This document shows positions 1-11,877 of a stretch of DNA of 64,000 nt, piece by piece. A program made the translations under genes and the position numbers. Under the pieces are notes generated by a model. That model saw nothing but the letters and a program-made list of their open reading frames with translations, was not told where the DNA came from and did not search any database. Source of the stretch: Nymphaea colorata (Eukaryota > Streptophyta > Magnoliopsida > Nymphaeales > Nymphaeaceae); the NCBI RefSeq assembly GCF_008831285.2, contig NC_045151.1, positions 6,587,682-6,651,681 of the forward strand, written 5' to 3'. Numbering within the stretch: position 1 is the stretch's first letter; each line of letters opens with the position of its first letter.

Positions 1-1640
1 TTTGGGTCTAAAGAAAGGAGATGGAGACTCTATATCATGTGATTAATAGGTACTTGAGACTAGACCAAACTCACATCTCCTCTCAGCAGCTTGCATTTAT
101 CCCGGATAGAGATTTCAAGAATGCCTTCACTTTGGCTACTGAGTTAGCACACTATAATGAGCTTCTAGATGCCCTTGTTTCATGTTGGAAGCTTATTTGT
201 GGAAGGCTTTTGATTTAATTATTATCATCCACAAGTTATGCCGTTTGAGAATTGGTGGATGAATTGGATGCACAGATTTCTCACAAAATTCTTTGCAGTT
301 CTTGTTGTTAATGGCACTTGGTGAGATGTGTCCCAGTCCACTGAGGTCTCAAATAGGGTTGTACTCTTTCCCTAATGCTCTTTAATACCATTGTTTGAAT
401 GACTCACAATAATTATTAATAGGGCTTTAGGCATTGGGCATCTCAATCCAGTTCGTCTAGATGGATTTTCATCATAGCTTAGTCAATATGCAGATTATCC
501 GGTTTGATTTTTTTATAGCAAATATCCATGATGTTCATCATCATCTAATCCCTCTCATTTGCATTTGGTTTGTACATTATTTTAGGCGAGTGCTTAGTTC
601 CTATTTAATGCGGCAACCAAATTTGCAAGATGCTGCATCTCAGATTTTTTGTTGTTCAGTTCAACCACTCCTACCCTCCTATCTTGACCTTTTTATTGGG
701 TTGCCTAAATTGCCAACTCATGCATGGGATAGTGCCTATGAAGCAATGACATCGAACCTAATGTCATGGAAGGCTGGATATTTTCCACTGGTAGGAAGAA
801 TTTCCTTAATCAGACATGTTATTTGCTTTCTCCTCTTATTTCAGTCAGTGTCATTTTTGCCAAGCAAAGTAAACAGGCATATCAACAAATATATTACTTG
901 CTTTTTATGGTATGAGGTAGATAATAGCAATAAAAGGCATTTTCTCACTTGTAGAACAGCTTCTCTTCCTATCTCAAGAGGTGGCATTGGTGTTCTAAAC
1001 TTGCACTTTTGGAATATTTCTTTCAATCAAAAGGGTGGTTCTTCATCAAGCACTCGCAGTGGCCAAGTGTTGTTGGCCTCAGGCACAAGTATGCTGAGGG
1101 AATATGCAGTGAATTGTGCCTCATTAACACATGCTTATTTATGGCATTCTTATACTTTAGTCTTATCTTTCTCTAGCCTCTCCTTTTGGCTGCCCAAACC
1201 TACCATTGGCATTGCAAGGGGGATACCAAACCATAAGTATCTAAGATTTACTCCTTGTTTCAACGTCCAGGAATGGACTCTTTTCCCTTTGAGATAATTC
1301 ATATACAAGGTCGACGTCAAGATTTTTATCTACTTGCTTACTCCAATTTACATGACAAAATTCAAGTTCAAAGTAACCTCAAGAAATCTTGCTTCCATTT
1401 CATTAGTCGATGTGTGTTATGCTGCAGATGAGAGGAAACATAAACTGCCTATTTTGGTCATGCCCTGTTATGCAGTGGATCTATCATGAGACTTGGAAAG
1501 TCCCCACCATAGACATTAATGGAAGTTCCATGATTAGGGATGTGATTCTTGGCCCTTTGATTGGTAGATATAGAAGCAATGGAGGCTTTTGTGGATTTCA
1601 TGGCTGTTCACTGCTTGGTGGCACATTTTGACTGCTAGAA
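1..1640 (+). pseudogene. Decayed LINE reverse transcriptase (C-terminal half)
   Basis: Broken reading frames on the plus strand resemble the second half of a plant L1-type LINE ORF2. The piece at 21-218 has an RT core block (QLAFIPDRDFKNAFTLATEL, like the family's QSAFIPGR..DNILLAQEL). The frame at 461-1297 contains the late RT/thumb hallmark SWKAGYFPLVGRISLIRHV, followed by a LPISRGGIGVLNL block. The frame at 1410-1631 has a remnant of the Cys-rich zf-RVT region (LFWSCPVMQWIYHETW). The YADD-type catalytic motif expected near 500-560 is not readable. Several stops and frameshifts separate the parts, and the 5' part lies outside the window. It is an old copy, much more decayed than the LINE at 31937-38169. 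Confidence 0.8.
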
Positions 1641-1901
1641 ACAATGTCTGTTGTTAGGAGTATTCACTCTCTCCTCAACGTTTGGAGCTGCTCATCCTTT
1701 TTGACATTAAATATTTGGCAATGGGATCTTGCTGGGTGCCACAGTGAGCTGCCAAGGTTATATGACCATTTCATAGAGGATTCTTCATCTTTTTAATCCT
1801 TTGAATAGCATTTTTTTTCTTAGTTTTCCCCTGTGATTTGTGACCAAATTCTCATTGGCCTTTGTAGATAATGTTATATATAAGCACTTTTCATCTATAT
1901 C

Positions 1902-2012
<111 letters not shown>

Positions 2013-2202
2013 TTGAAATCAGCCAGCCATATACGTGGCCGGACAATGTCGATAAATCTTGCCTGTCCAATTTAAGATGATTGAACGGGCTTCCTCATGC
2101 ACATGTGCGAGAGATGAAAACATGTGGCATGTGAAATGAATTTAATTTTCTCATGTTATTGTTTCTTGCTAGGTTTCTTCATGTAAAGTCAGTTGTCCAT
2201 AC

Positions 2203-2600
2203 TGTTGGCTGAAAATGTTTAGGTATAGATGCCTATGTCAGAAGAATACGAACTCCTTATCGAGTGATTTGCCAGTGTGAGTGATAACTAAAGCTTGTTT
2301 CTCAATGTGATTTCAGAAATGCAACTCTGGATGACCAACATGGTGAAACATAATGCATTGAAGCAAGTATAATTTTCTCACAGGCTTTTGTGGTTATAGA
2401 CTTTATTGATGTATGTTGTCTGATAATTATATGATTAAGGAAACAATAGAAGGGGTCAATAACTGCTTGTCCCAAACAAAAATTGATTGTTTTTGATATA
2501 TTTCAACAGTGTTTGAGTTTCTTCTATATATTGTTTCAAGATTTTGTGCCTACCATTCATGACCTTTCAGTCAAAATCACACCATGTAGATTAGGAATGT
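2203..2600 (+). repeat. Left arm of a 5-kb-spaced inverted repeat
   Basis: This segment matches, on the opposite strand, 7555-7947 at roughly 75-80% by eye. Shared blocks include GATGCCTATGT, AACTCCTTATC, AAGCTTGTTTCTCAATGT, GGTGAAACATAATGCATTGA and CAATATTGTTTCAAGATTTTG-like ends. Both arms can be read as a short peptide with IFQQ.LSFF.ILFQDFVP, but neither frame is long or clearly coding. It could be a dispersed repeat family in two orientations or the remains of arms of a larger element. The following 2700-3128 shows nothing recognisable. Confidence 0.75.
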
Positions 2601-3128
2601 TGGCATTTGTGATTATATATGACAGTTCTTGCCCGACAAATCATGTTCTTGAAAAACTCAAGAACTATTTATCATCCCTGGTTTTTGGTTATAAATAATG
2701 ACTAAACGTGGGTAAGATGATTTGAGGCAGAATTTTAATCGAGATCTTATATCAATCAAGTTGATTGAAAGGGAAATACATAGACTGATACAGATTGATT
2801 TGTTTCATTTTTTATAACTTGCCCTCATTCTTCACTAAGCAATATCCCTCAAGCTTGACAATAAGGCTATCTTATTAAACTTGGTTGAATATGCAATCTG
2901 AATCTCACATATTTCCAAATGAGGACCCTAAGATAAGGGCCTCAGTGTGTCCTTAGGTCAGATTTGATTTGCTTAATCAGATTATGGTTGGGTGTGCCAA
3001 ATCTAACTAGTTCGTGATCTTAACTTAATTTTGTTGTCTTGTCGGGCTTTTTTCCTCTTCTAGTGAAGCTTCTCCCTCTTCTTGTTCCTCAAGAGATTAC
3101 ATGGCTATAATGGAAAAAAATAAATTGA

Positions 3129-3391
3129 CACTACAAGAAAATCAACTTTTAGTAATGCATGGTTTTGGTCACTAAAAACTTTTACCAACGAAAAACCTAC
3201 CTGACAAAGCCTGTTACTAAAAGTCGTGATGATGAAACCACCAAAACTCATTGTCACGAATGGGTCATTTTGTTACTGGTCGTATCATCCTTCAGCCGAT
3301 TAGCAACGAAATCTTTGTTTGTTACTAAATAGCAAAACAAATAGCAACGCAAAGTTGTCTTGCGTGACTAAAAGTCATGTTTCTTGTGGTG
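3129..3391. mobile_element. Non-autonomous CACTA (En/Spm) miniature element
   Basis: The left end starts CACTACAAGAAA (3129) and the right end finishes TTTCTTGTGGTG (3391). The terminal inverted repeats continue for about 34 bp with mismatches (shared core ACTTTTAGT). The element is flanked by perfect 3-bp target duplications TGA (3126-3128 and 3392-3394), as expected for CACTA transposons. Inside are repeated TTACTAAAAGT/GTTACTAAA words like the subterminal repeats that bind the transposase. At 263 bp it has no coding capacity. Confidence 0.93.
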
Positions 3392-3394
3392 TGA

Positions 3395-4045
3395 ACAGTT
3401 GGAATCAGGATCTTGTTTACAAAAAGCCACCATCATAGACCCAAGGGTGTTGGCACAGTTTGGCCTTGGCCATCACTGCCATGCAAACAATCAGGTCCAT
3501 TTCTCAATGGCCATCACTCTTCGAAAAGGTCAAAGCTAGGTTTACAATCCAAGTCAAGAAGATACATCTAAAGGGTTTTATGAAAGAATAAGATAGACCA
3601 ACAATATATAATGTGCAAATTATTCAACTAGCACAAAATGAGAAACTGTTCGATCAACCCATCTCAAGTCTTGGATCAGGACACAGTCTTGTGAACATGC
3701 TTTTAGGAATTTGACTTTGCATTTGGTTCTTCCACAAAGTTTGAATGCTCAACCACAACATGAACAAACTCGAAAATTTCAGGATCAGATAAGTCAATTG
3801 GTCCTGATCCACTATGAGATCCAAACCCAAATCAGACAAGACCACTGATCCAGATGCACAACAAGATCCAAATCCAATAATTCTTGGATAAAAAATTTGT
3901 TGGAAATATACTGTCTGTTCTTAGAAAGAGAAATGGTTAATGCAAACTGTTTACAGAACTTCCAATCAGTTGAAGACCTAGTGTTTATAGGAATTCATCA
4001 TTATGATACAGGTGCAATTATTTCTGAATCAAATAAGTCCACTAA
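3395..4045. other. Unassigned AT-rich spacer
   Basis: No coding frame, RNA gene or repeat terminus is recognised here. The minus frame at 3654-3845 has no family resemblance and is treated as chance. Confidence 0.5.
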
Positions 4046-5072
4046 TCTAGGCCAGAGGACTTGGAAATAAAATATTCTTTTCGCACTTACTCTTAGGAAA
4101 GAGAATACATCTTGTATCTGAGGACAGTCTCCCTCACATCTGTAAACGAATGAGGAAAATTAAATGAATGAGGAAAATCAATTCAAGAAGAAGACCAACA
4201 CCCATAAGTATGGCGCACATTCATTGGTACGGGCTGACCGACCAGAGATGGCCAGACCCCAACCCCAATGGGGTCTGCATAAGAAAGAATGGTAGTATAA
4301 ATAGAAGTAAAAAGAATGAAAACAAAGATAAACATAAAATAAACCATATCCGCTGAGGAAGAGAAGGTCCATGTTATGGCCAGGAAGACCATAACAGGAC
4401 GTAGCGATAGTATTTATTTTTCTGAAACAAGGTGGAAGGGCAGGGAGGAATGATAACCATAGTCGCAAATTACGTTTTCAAGTTTTAAACACCAAACTTT
4501 TTTTTGGTATAATATAGTGAACTTGAAAACAATGAGAAAATACGGTAAATTTTTAAAATTAAAAAAATAAAAAAATAGAATAAGTAAAAAAATAATAACA
4601 CAAACATCAAAAGATAAGTAGATTTGCGACAAATAAAAAATATAAAATAAAAAAAACTGTTTGACATTTAAAAAATAAAAAAATGAAAAAAATTAGAAAA
4701 AAGCCAAAAAACGAGTTAAAAATACATTTTTTGGTTTTTAACGTTTTTTTTTTTTAAATGTGCTTTTTAAGTTTTAGACGACAATTAATTTTCTTACTTT
4801 TTTTACTACGATACAACTGAAGGGGTGTACTATGATACAACTGAAGGGGTGGGGAAATGATGAGGGAGAGCGAGGTATTTATCAACGTCCGCCCCACATT
4901 TTGGCGCGCGCAGAAGCAGGCACGCTATTTTTTTTGTTAACCTTTAATCCTTTCTTTGGTTTGGTACATGGGGGCATTTAGTTTGTTTTCCTTTTTACCA
5001 TTGGTGATTTTTTTTCAAGTTTTTACACCCTGAGAATCTTTGATTATTTTCTATTTTTGTTTTGTCCTTAAT
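4046..5072 (+). repeat. Dispersed direct repeat, copy 1
   Basis: It aligns in order with copy 2 at about 5505-6334. Shared blocks include CTTAGGAAAGAGAATAC, AAAATCAATTCAAGAA, GAAGAGAAGGTCCATGTTATG, CCCCACATTTTGGC and CTTTAATCC.ATCTTTGG-like text. Copy 1 carries an extra AT-rich segment (about 4452-4840), ending in a 24-bp tandem duplication at 4806-4853 (ATACAACTGAAGGGGT in both units). No coding frame is conserved between the copies. Confidence 0.75.
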
Positions 5073-5504
5073 TCTTTTCCATTTTTATCCTCCTAGGGCA
5101 ATTTTTCTTCTCTTAATTCATTTAAAACAAAGAGAAAGAAAATTACATTTTTTAAAACAATAGCAGACATGGGCTTCCGATGTAAGACGTTTCAAACTTT
5201 TATAGAATACTAAAAATATGAACCAAATAATCAAAGGATCATTGAAGATGGTGGCAAAAATATTGATTACCACGTATGGAGCTTCAAATCAAACATGGTG
5301 TTCGCGGTCTCATTCGGTTGCTATCGGAAGCTCGGTTCCTTGAGATCGTAGTTGATCTATTCAAAGCGCAAGAACAAAACATCCTCAACAACATGAACTA
5401 CCAAATAGAAAGCTAAAAGGACTCTCTAAATCCAAATGAAAACCATGAAATCAAACTACTCATTCAATCAAACACAAGAAAGAAAACAGGGTGGAAAATC
5501 TAAA
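5073..5504. other. Unassigned spacer between the direct repeats
   Basis: No gene or repeat terminus is recognised between the two repeat copies. Confidence 0.4.
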
Positions 5505-6334
5505 GCTTAAACCAGAGAACTTGGAAACTGAAAAAGAAAAAAATTGCACTTATTCTTAGGAAAGAGAATACCTCTTGTATACAAGGATGGTCCCTTTCAC
5601 GTATAATTTGCAGATAAATGAGTAAAATCAATTCAAGAACAAGACCTACACCCGTACATATGGCACGTTGTGTTGTATGACAAAAACTGCCTTGGCCGAC
5701 CTGTGATGACTAGACCCCAATGGCGTGTGCATATGAAATTATGGTAATCTAAATCGAAATAAAAGAAAGAAAACAAAGATAAAAATAAAATAAACCATAC
5801 CTGCGGAAGAAGAGAAGGTCCATGTTATGGCCAAAAAGGCGATAAAGGGTGTAGTGACAGTCTTCATTCTTTTTCTTTCCAAACGGGATGGAAGGGAAAG
5901 GACAACTAAAACTAGAGAGGACCGAGGCTGGGTAAAAAATGCGGAGGAGAGATGTATTTATTAGTGTTTGTTGTTCCCGCTGTCAGGGGCAGAGCTAGAA
6001 ATTTTTCATGAGAGGGGCCAAAATAAAGTTTATAAATTTTGATTGGGACCGAATTATCATTTTTCAAAATTTTTATATAGAAAAAGTGAAATTTTTTAAA
6101 TTTTACATGTAAATTTAAAAAAAAATTGAAGTGGGGCTAGGGCCCATACGAGTTCCTCTTGGCTCCACCCTGCCCGCCATTGCCCATCAACGTACACCCC
6201 ACATTTTGGCAGGTATGGGCACACAGTTTTTTTTCTTTTTCTTTGGACCTTTAATCCTATCTTTGGTGCTTTCACTGTTCATATTTTTACCTCCTCCTGG
6301 AATTTTCAATTATTTTTTTTTATTTTTGTTCTGT
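5505..6334 (+). repeat. Dispersed direct repeat, copy 2
   Basis: Second copy of the 4046-5072 repeat, in the same orientation about 1.45 kb downstream. It lacks the AT-rich insert of copy 1 and is itself interrupted by the hAT-like miniature element at 5984-6172. After the element the homology resumes at CATCAACGTAC and CCCCACATTTTGGC. Confidence 0.75.
5984..6172. mobile_element. 189-bp hAT-like miniature element
   Basis: The left terminus CAGGGGCAGAGCTAG and the reverse complement of the right terminus, CAGGGTGGAGCCAA, form imperfect inverted repeats starting CAGGG, typical of hAT. The flanking 8-mers CCCGCTGT (5976-5983) and CCCGCCAT (6173-6180) agree at 6 of 8, and both differences are transitions, consistent with an old 8-bp target duplication. 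The interior is AT-rich with a GGGGCTAGGGCCCAT block near the right end. Confidence 0.72.
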
Positions 6335-6801
6335 AGACGGGCACCTACTAGAACAGCCAGCTTATCTAAAGAAAAAAGAAGAAGAAGATAACATTAGACA
6401 GATATAACAATAGCCTAACTAGTTCAAAATGCTACTATCAATGGACTACAACCGGTTTGATTGGTAGAATACAATGAAGAATGGCTGCATGGGCAAAGGT
6501 TTATCGCGTTCTGAGCGGGCCAAAATTAAATAGCATGACCGGTAGTGCCTACAATGAGTTGATGTTTATGCCCACCGTGACCCTTAAAAATTCTCCATTG
6601 AGTAATCCAGGCCAAGAAATTCTATTTTGCCAAAATATATTCCCTAGTAAATCAATTAGGCAAAGACTGATCTTTATTTGAATAATGTGGACCTATAGTT
6701 ATATAGCATTGTAATATATAAAAACATGCCTCAATTTAGATTTCAGATTCAATAGTTCCAATGGCCTCAAGACGAGGGGCAAGGCCATAATTTTTTCCTT
6801 A

Positions 6802-6962
6802 CAGGGACAGAACTATAGTTCCAAAAATTTTGATCGGAGTTGAAATATAATTTTTCAAAAATCCTATATAGGTTAAACTAAAATTTTTTTAATTTTATAT
6901 GTAAAATTTTAGTTTTTTAAAAATCTGAAGGGAGGGGGCCATGGCCCCTGCCAGCCCCCCTG
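6802..6962. mobile_element. Second, more diverged copy of the hAT-like miniature element
   Basis: It starts CAGGGACAGAACTA and ends AGCCCCCCTG. The interior follows the same order as 5984-6172: AAATTTTGATCGG, ATTTTTCAAAA, TATATAGG, ATTTTATATGTAAA, then a GGGGGCCATGGCCCC block. The flanking 8-mers do not match convincingly, so the exact ends are uncertain. The intervals 6335-6801 and 7050-7540 show nothing else recognisable. Confidence 0.6.
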
Positions 6963-7002
6963 CTTCAAGATGCTACATTAGACGTACTTCTAATGTAATA
7001 TG

Positions 7003-7046
7003 TGAGAGAGAGAAGGGGGTGGAGAGAGAAAGAGAGAGAGAGAGGG
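7003..7046. repeat. GA-rich simple repeat
   Basis: Purine tract dominated by GAGA units, flanked by unremarkable AT-rich sequence. Confidence 0.85.
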
Positions 7047-7554
7047 AGAGGAACATATGCTAGTCGTTTACAATTTTGGAACTTCTTGTAACATCTTACT
7101 CATGTTGGGACTGGACATGATTCCTATAGTAACTTCTTTTAAGATGGAAACAACCCCTTGCTACTAAGAGAAAGGTCAAACCCATACCATAGATGAACAC
7201 ACACGTTATCACACTCCTTACCTCTTTATATCCTTTGTTAATCAATCAATCTTCATTCTGCCCAAAATGCACAATAGGTGCCCTTTAAATAGGGACTCAT
7301 AAATAATTTGGATCTTGAATCCAAACCTAAATAGATAACTAAAGGTCCAAAGATATAACATAAATGAAGCAAATAAACAATTTCAAACCAAAACATGTAC
7401 ATTCTAGATCCAAATTAAATAGATTAGCTCTACGTCACATTTGTTCCACTTTAATTGTTCTGAAGTTTTTCAAAACCTATGTACATGCCAAAAAAAAAAG
7501 CTTCCACCACTGAATGTAAATCTGGTTATTTAAACACATAAATTAACGGACTTG

Positions 7555-7947
7555 AAGTGGTTCCAAGTAGCAGGGGGTTTTTTCCATCCTACTATTATAT
7601 GCAATAAAAGGCACAAAATCTTGAAACAATATGCCGAAGAAACTCAACGACTGTTGAAATATAACAACAGTTAATTTCTGCTGGGCACAAGCAGTTATTT
7701 CCTTAATCATATAATTACCAGATGACATACATCAATCAAGTCCATAATTAACCGCAAGAGTGTGTGATAGAAAATTATACATGCTTCAATGCATTATGTT
7801 TCACCATGTTGATCATCTAGAATTGCATTTCCAAAAAAGACATTGAGAAACAAGCTTTCAATTATCACTGGCAGTGGACAATGACTTGATAAGGAGTTTG
7901 TATCCTTCTAACATAGGCATCTACAACTAAACACACTCAGCCAACAA
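7555..7947 (-). repeat. Right arm of the inverted repeat
   Basis: Reverse-oriented homologue of 2203-2600. On its minus strand the 61-residue frame (7543-7728) carries FQQSLSFFGILFQDFVP, matching the left arm's FQQCLSFFYILFQDFVP. Further to the right the minus strand has an open stretch (about 7950-8010, GGTNDHDSFEETF) without a recognised family. No gene is called. 8010-8390 holds nothing recognisable. Confidence 0.75.
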
Positions 7948-8394
7948 TATAAATGTTTCTTCAAAGCTATCATGGTCATTGGTGCCACCCTTTTCTGCAA
8001 TGGAACACTGCAAATGACAGCAAATTATACATCTCATGCAATTGCTTCCGTACTGAAAACATAATAAAAACTGTCCCATGAAAAAACAGAACAGGAAAAT
8101 AAAATAAATCTAAAATAATGAAGTATGCTCATTTCCTACATAAGGTTGGCATTAATGGGATGAATATCCTTCATCGAAGCACAAGTGCTTCAGAATGTCA
8201 AACATAATGAACTGTTTGCAATCTCTGCCATGGTCTCTCAATCTACATTATCACTGGAAACTCATTATCATAATTTTTATTATCACTAGCCCCTTCTGCC
8301 AAGGAAACAAATCAAAATTTTTTAGGTCAGTGCAAAGGTCAAAGTCAAAACTGACTTCATGCTGCACTATTGGCAATTAAGTCACATAGTACGT

Positions 8395-8720
8395 GGGGGA
8401 TGCCCACATACCCGTACCGGCATACCGGTAATGGGGGTATGGCTTGGTACGTTTGGATCGATTCTGGGTCGAGACCTGAAACTAATCTAAACCACAAAAA
8501 AACATTGCCTTAGTCTATTTTATGTTTTTTTATGAGATTATATGTAGGAACTATGAAAGAAATATTGTCTTAAAGATATGATGATATCAATTTTGTTTTT
8601 TGAAATTAAAAATATATAATTATTGTCATACCACCTTATCAAGATTGGCGAAAACACTGTACTTGTACCCTCTTCCTCGTACCTGTACCAGCACCCATAC
8701 TCATACCTATGTAATATAGG
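8395..8720. repeat. GTACC-rich repeat segment
   Basis: Two clusters of degenerate CATACCCGTACC/GTACCTGTACC words (about 8400-8455 and 8665-8710) bracket AT-rich DNA. The pattern resembles dispersed plant repeats with oligomeric GTAC ends, but no clean inverted ends or target duplications were found. Confidence 0.4.
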
Positions 8721-10466
8721 TTGGCAACAAAGGTTCAACTATGGAATGTAAACAAAACTCTGAGATACCCAATAAGGCTAATGGTCCATTTTTAAATCCG
8801 TTGCTATGAATCTATTTGGGGCACCCACAATCCACTATCGCAATGTTCTTGAGGAATATGATTACCCCATATAGTATATGAGATGGATTAATATTGGTCC
8901 AATAACAGGTTCATAACATGAGTAATGCATCCCCAATCTAGTGAGATTGGAGAAAGAAAGTGTTAGGGTCAGCCCTGGCTGCGGTAGATGTAAACCTTGC
9001 AACCACCAATCCTACTCCCAAGACCTTGGAGATTCCAGCGATGATAGGTATTAAAATTTAATACATGAGAGGTTTTTCCCGGCTGGACAGGACCTCAGTG
9101 CAAATAATAGGTCAATGGAGTACAAGAAGGGGTTAATCCACCCATGAGGTCTCCAAATCCTACTACAATGAACTACAAGGGCTATGAGGCTAGTACAAAT
9201 CACAGCGATACATTTGAACACTCTCTTCACTCAACCATACATTCATCCATGCAAACCACCCTATCATACAATTCATAGGTGAATGCAAACCACAGCCGTC
9301 ACCTTAGGTGGTCTACAACCCGAAAATCGTGTCCTAACCAAGGTGCTTCGAAGGGATTCTAGCCAGTTTTCTTAGCCTAACGGCTGGTTTGAAAACAAAG
9401 AACACCCTCCCTATTCTATAGGGTGATCCAAGTGCTCACCTCCTGAGGCCACGCTCGGAGACTCCACGTGTTTTACCAAAGGTAAAGGCTGTCAGCAATA
9501 GAAGTCTGTCCCTTTCATACTTTCAGCAACCTCCTCCTCACGAAAGCACGTTCAATCCCCCTTTGTTAGAGCAAGAATAAAAGTAATCAAGCTCTTATCA
9601 TGAAAGACAGCAAGGGAGAGAGTGGCGGATCTAGTCACCCGGTTGCCGTTTAACCCAAGTTGATTTCAATAGAAGTTGGGGGATGCAATCGCCGATTTTG
9701 CCCGGGGGATGTGGTTCATTCTCTTCCCGTCTAAGCCTCCAACTTCCGGCATATAAGGGTCACCGGTTGCAGCAAGTAGGCCTCAGCCTTAGTCCTCCTC
9801 ACGAGCTCATGTGCAAATGTAGGAAGCTCAGTCTCCAAACAAATGATAGCAGCAATTAAGATTCAATCGAGAATTAGAGATGAGTTTGAAGGTAGTGCAC
9901 TTCACCGGTTATGATGTAAACCCCAAGGAAGTGACAGCCAAATGGGGGAAGCAAGCTAGGCAAGCGCCCAAGCACGCATGTCTTCCTTTTCCGGTGAACG
10001 TCCGAGATTCTGGTGGCAAGTTCTCCTCTGGCATAGGATGTTGATCGGAATCCGGCTGCTAGTGTTGACTCCCTCCTTGAGCTGCTGCTAAGGGACTGTT
10101 GCTGTTCCTTGCCATGCTTGATGAGCTCCTCTTTAATTGGTGTAGGCCGTATTAGGTAGGAATGCTTCCTTTGGTGGTGCGCCTCCTTCCTTAGCAAGAT
10201 CGATGGTGTAGATCGCCTCCACGTTTGGATATGACCCCACCACTGCACCTTAGTGTCTAGGTTCAATGTATCTTGGGCCATGATCTTCCTTCCCAAAGTT
10301 GTAGGACGAGATTGAGAGAAATGAGCAGCTTTCCCTCTAGCATAATGAATTGTTTGCCAAGTGGCAGCACCTCCTTCTCCATGTGGCTAGAGTCCAATTC
10401 AAGATAGGACTCTTTCTTAAAATGTTGGAGACGATATGAGCTAGGAAAGGATTTCCTTGTTAGCAT

Positions 10467-10615
10467 GGATTCCTTCCTCAAATGTTGTGCCGAATCTCCT
10501 AGCCGATGTGGACTCCTTCCAAATGTGGCACCTAATCTCCTTGCCGGGACTCCTTCCAAAGGTGGTGCCTAATCTCCTTGCCGGTTTGGCCTCCTTCCAA
10601 ATGTGGGTCCAGCTG
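10467..10615 (+). repeat. Four-copy minisatellite, 37-43 bp unit
   Basis: Units beginning GACTCCTTCCAAATGTGG and ending CTAATCTCCTTGCCG-like text start near 10467, 10510, 10547 and 10587. The spacing varies (43, 37, 40), which explains the repetitive frames seen here on both strands. Confidence 0.85.
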
Positions 10616-11532
10616 GAACTTGACAAAGCTCTTGCACCTTCCACGTGTCTCTTGCCTCCAGCTGGTCGTGATCCACCTTCCAATTTTGTAGGAGTTGGAT
10701 TAGGAAGGCTGCATCTCACGCACGGTGCCAAAGATTGACTGAAAATTTTACGCTAGGATTTCTAATTACTAAATGTGGACGCCTAGCTGCAATTCACCTG
10801 GCCCAAACTGCCCTTGCACGAACCCAAATATAATATGATAATTAATTAATGGACAAGGGTAATGTTGAAAGATGTCACCAAATTGAGGATGCCGGAATCT
10901 GGCTGAAAAAGTCGTCGGAGTTGCCCAAATGTAAATCGGAATTGTAGCAGAGATGCCAATGCAACTCACAGTCTGACAGGCACTATTTCACCAATCAAAT
11001 GAAGTCCAATTCCAGTGAAATTTGAGTATCTTGTAGCTGACTTCCTGAGCTTTCTAATGGTACCAAGATCTCAATGAGAGCCCTCACGGATCGCCGGGAA
11101 TTAGCTTCTGATCAGGCAGTCCTACCGCTTATCACTGCAAGGTTGCAGCGAGAGATTTTCGTTCTATTCCCCCACCAATTTGACTGATCAAATGACCTCT
11201 GATCACCATGAAATTTTGATATGTTGTCGAGCTCTTCATGACAAAACCAATGGTATATAGAACTCCCTAAAAATTTCAAGGAATCTTCAGATATCGACTC
11301 AAAACCAATGGTGGAGAGAGAATTCAACTCAAATTCAATTGCATAATTAAAAAGTGTCTCGGTTTACAACCTTTATAGTGTAGGTTGAACCGGTATGAGT
11401 CTAACAAAAGCAAATTGATACTTAAACAAATACTTAAGCAAATAAGTTCAAGGGCTGAATTTAAAAGTCAAAGTCTTAGGCGCAAGGTGCCTTCTCATGC
11501 TGTGGATCAAGTGGGCTCAAGCCCCCATCTCA

Positions 11533-11575
11533 CCTAGGTTGCCCTAGGCTGCCCTAGGTTGCCCCAGGCTGCCTT
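11533..11575 (+). repeat. Short CTAGGTTGCC/TAGGCTGCC tandem array
   Basis: About four 10-11 bp units alternate between TAGGTTGCCC and TAGGCTGCCC. Confidence 0.8.
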
Positions 11576-11591
11576 CAACATCAAAACCTCC

Positions 11592-11846
11592 TCATGCCGA
11601 GCCCACCTCATCGGCCACTAGTGGTGCCAATGCTTCTAGGCGAGAGTTGCCTAGGTCTTCAACTTGGTTCGCTCCATTGAGGCTGATAACCTCACTTTGT
11701 TTCCACACGTCATCGCCATTCGTAGCCGCTTCTGAGGCATGAAGGATAGCCTCACTTTGTTTGGAGACATCTCTCGTGGTTGCGCCCGCACTAGAGATCA
11801 TAGCCTCACTTTGCATCGTAAAGCGTTCAGCATTGGTCGTAGTCAT
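11592..11846 (-). CDS. Short frame with repeated KQSEAI motif (doubtful)
   Basis: The 84-residue minus-strand frame contains MQSEAMI, KQSEAIL and KQSEVI spaced 18-20 residues apart, encoded by three copies of CCTCACTTTG at about 11690, 11750 and 11804 (spacing 60 and 54, both multiples of three). The spacing keeps frame, which hints at coding in the past. There is no known domain and no neighbour suggesting a function. It may be part of a repeat. Confidence 0.2.
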   Translation of the reverse strand: MTTTNAERFTMQSEAMISSAGATTRDVSKQSEAILHASEAATNGDDVWKQSEVISLNGANQVEDLGNSRLEALAPLVADEVGSA

Positions 11847-11877
11847 CCTCGACGGAGCACTGGGCTGGTCCGTAACA

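Noticed and set aside
4178-4468. 96- and 69-residue overlapping minus frames
   Set aside because: They lie in a dispersed repeat whose second copy (about 5640-5900) does not keep the frames.
9874-10740. Overlapping minus frames of 96-140 residues
   Set aside because: Their repeats mirror the DNA minisatellite and a plus frame of similar length exists over the same DNA; no domain.
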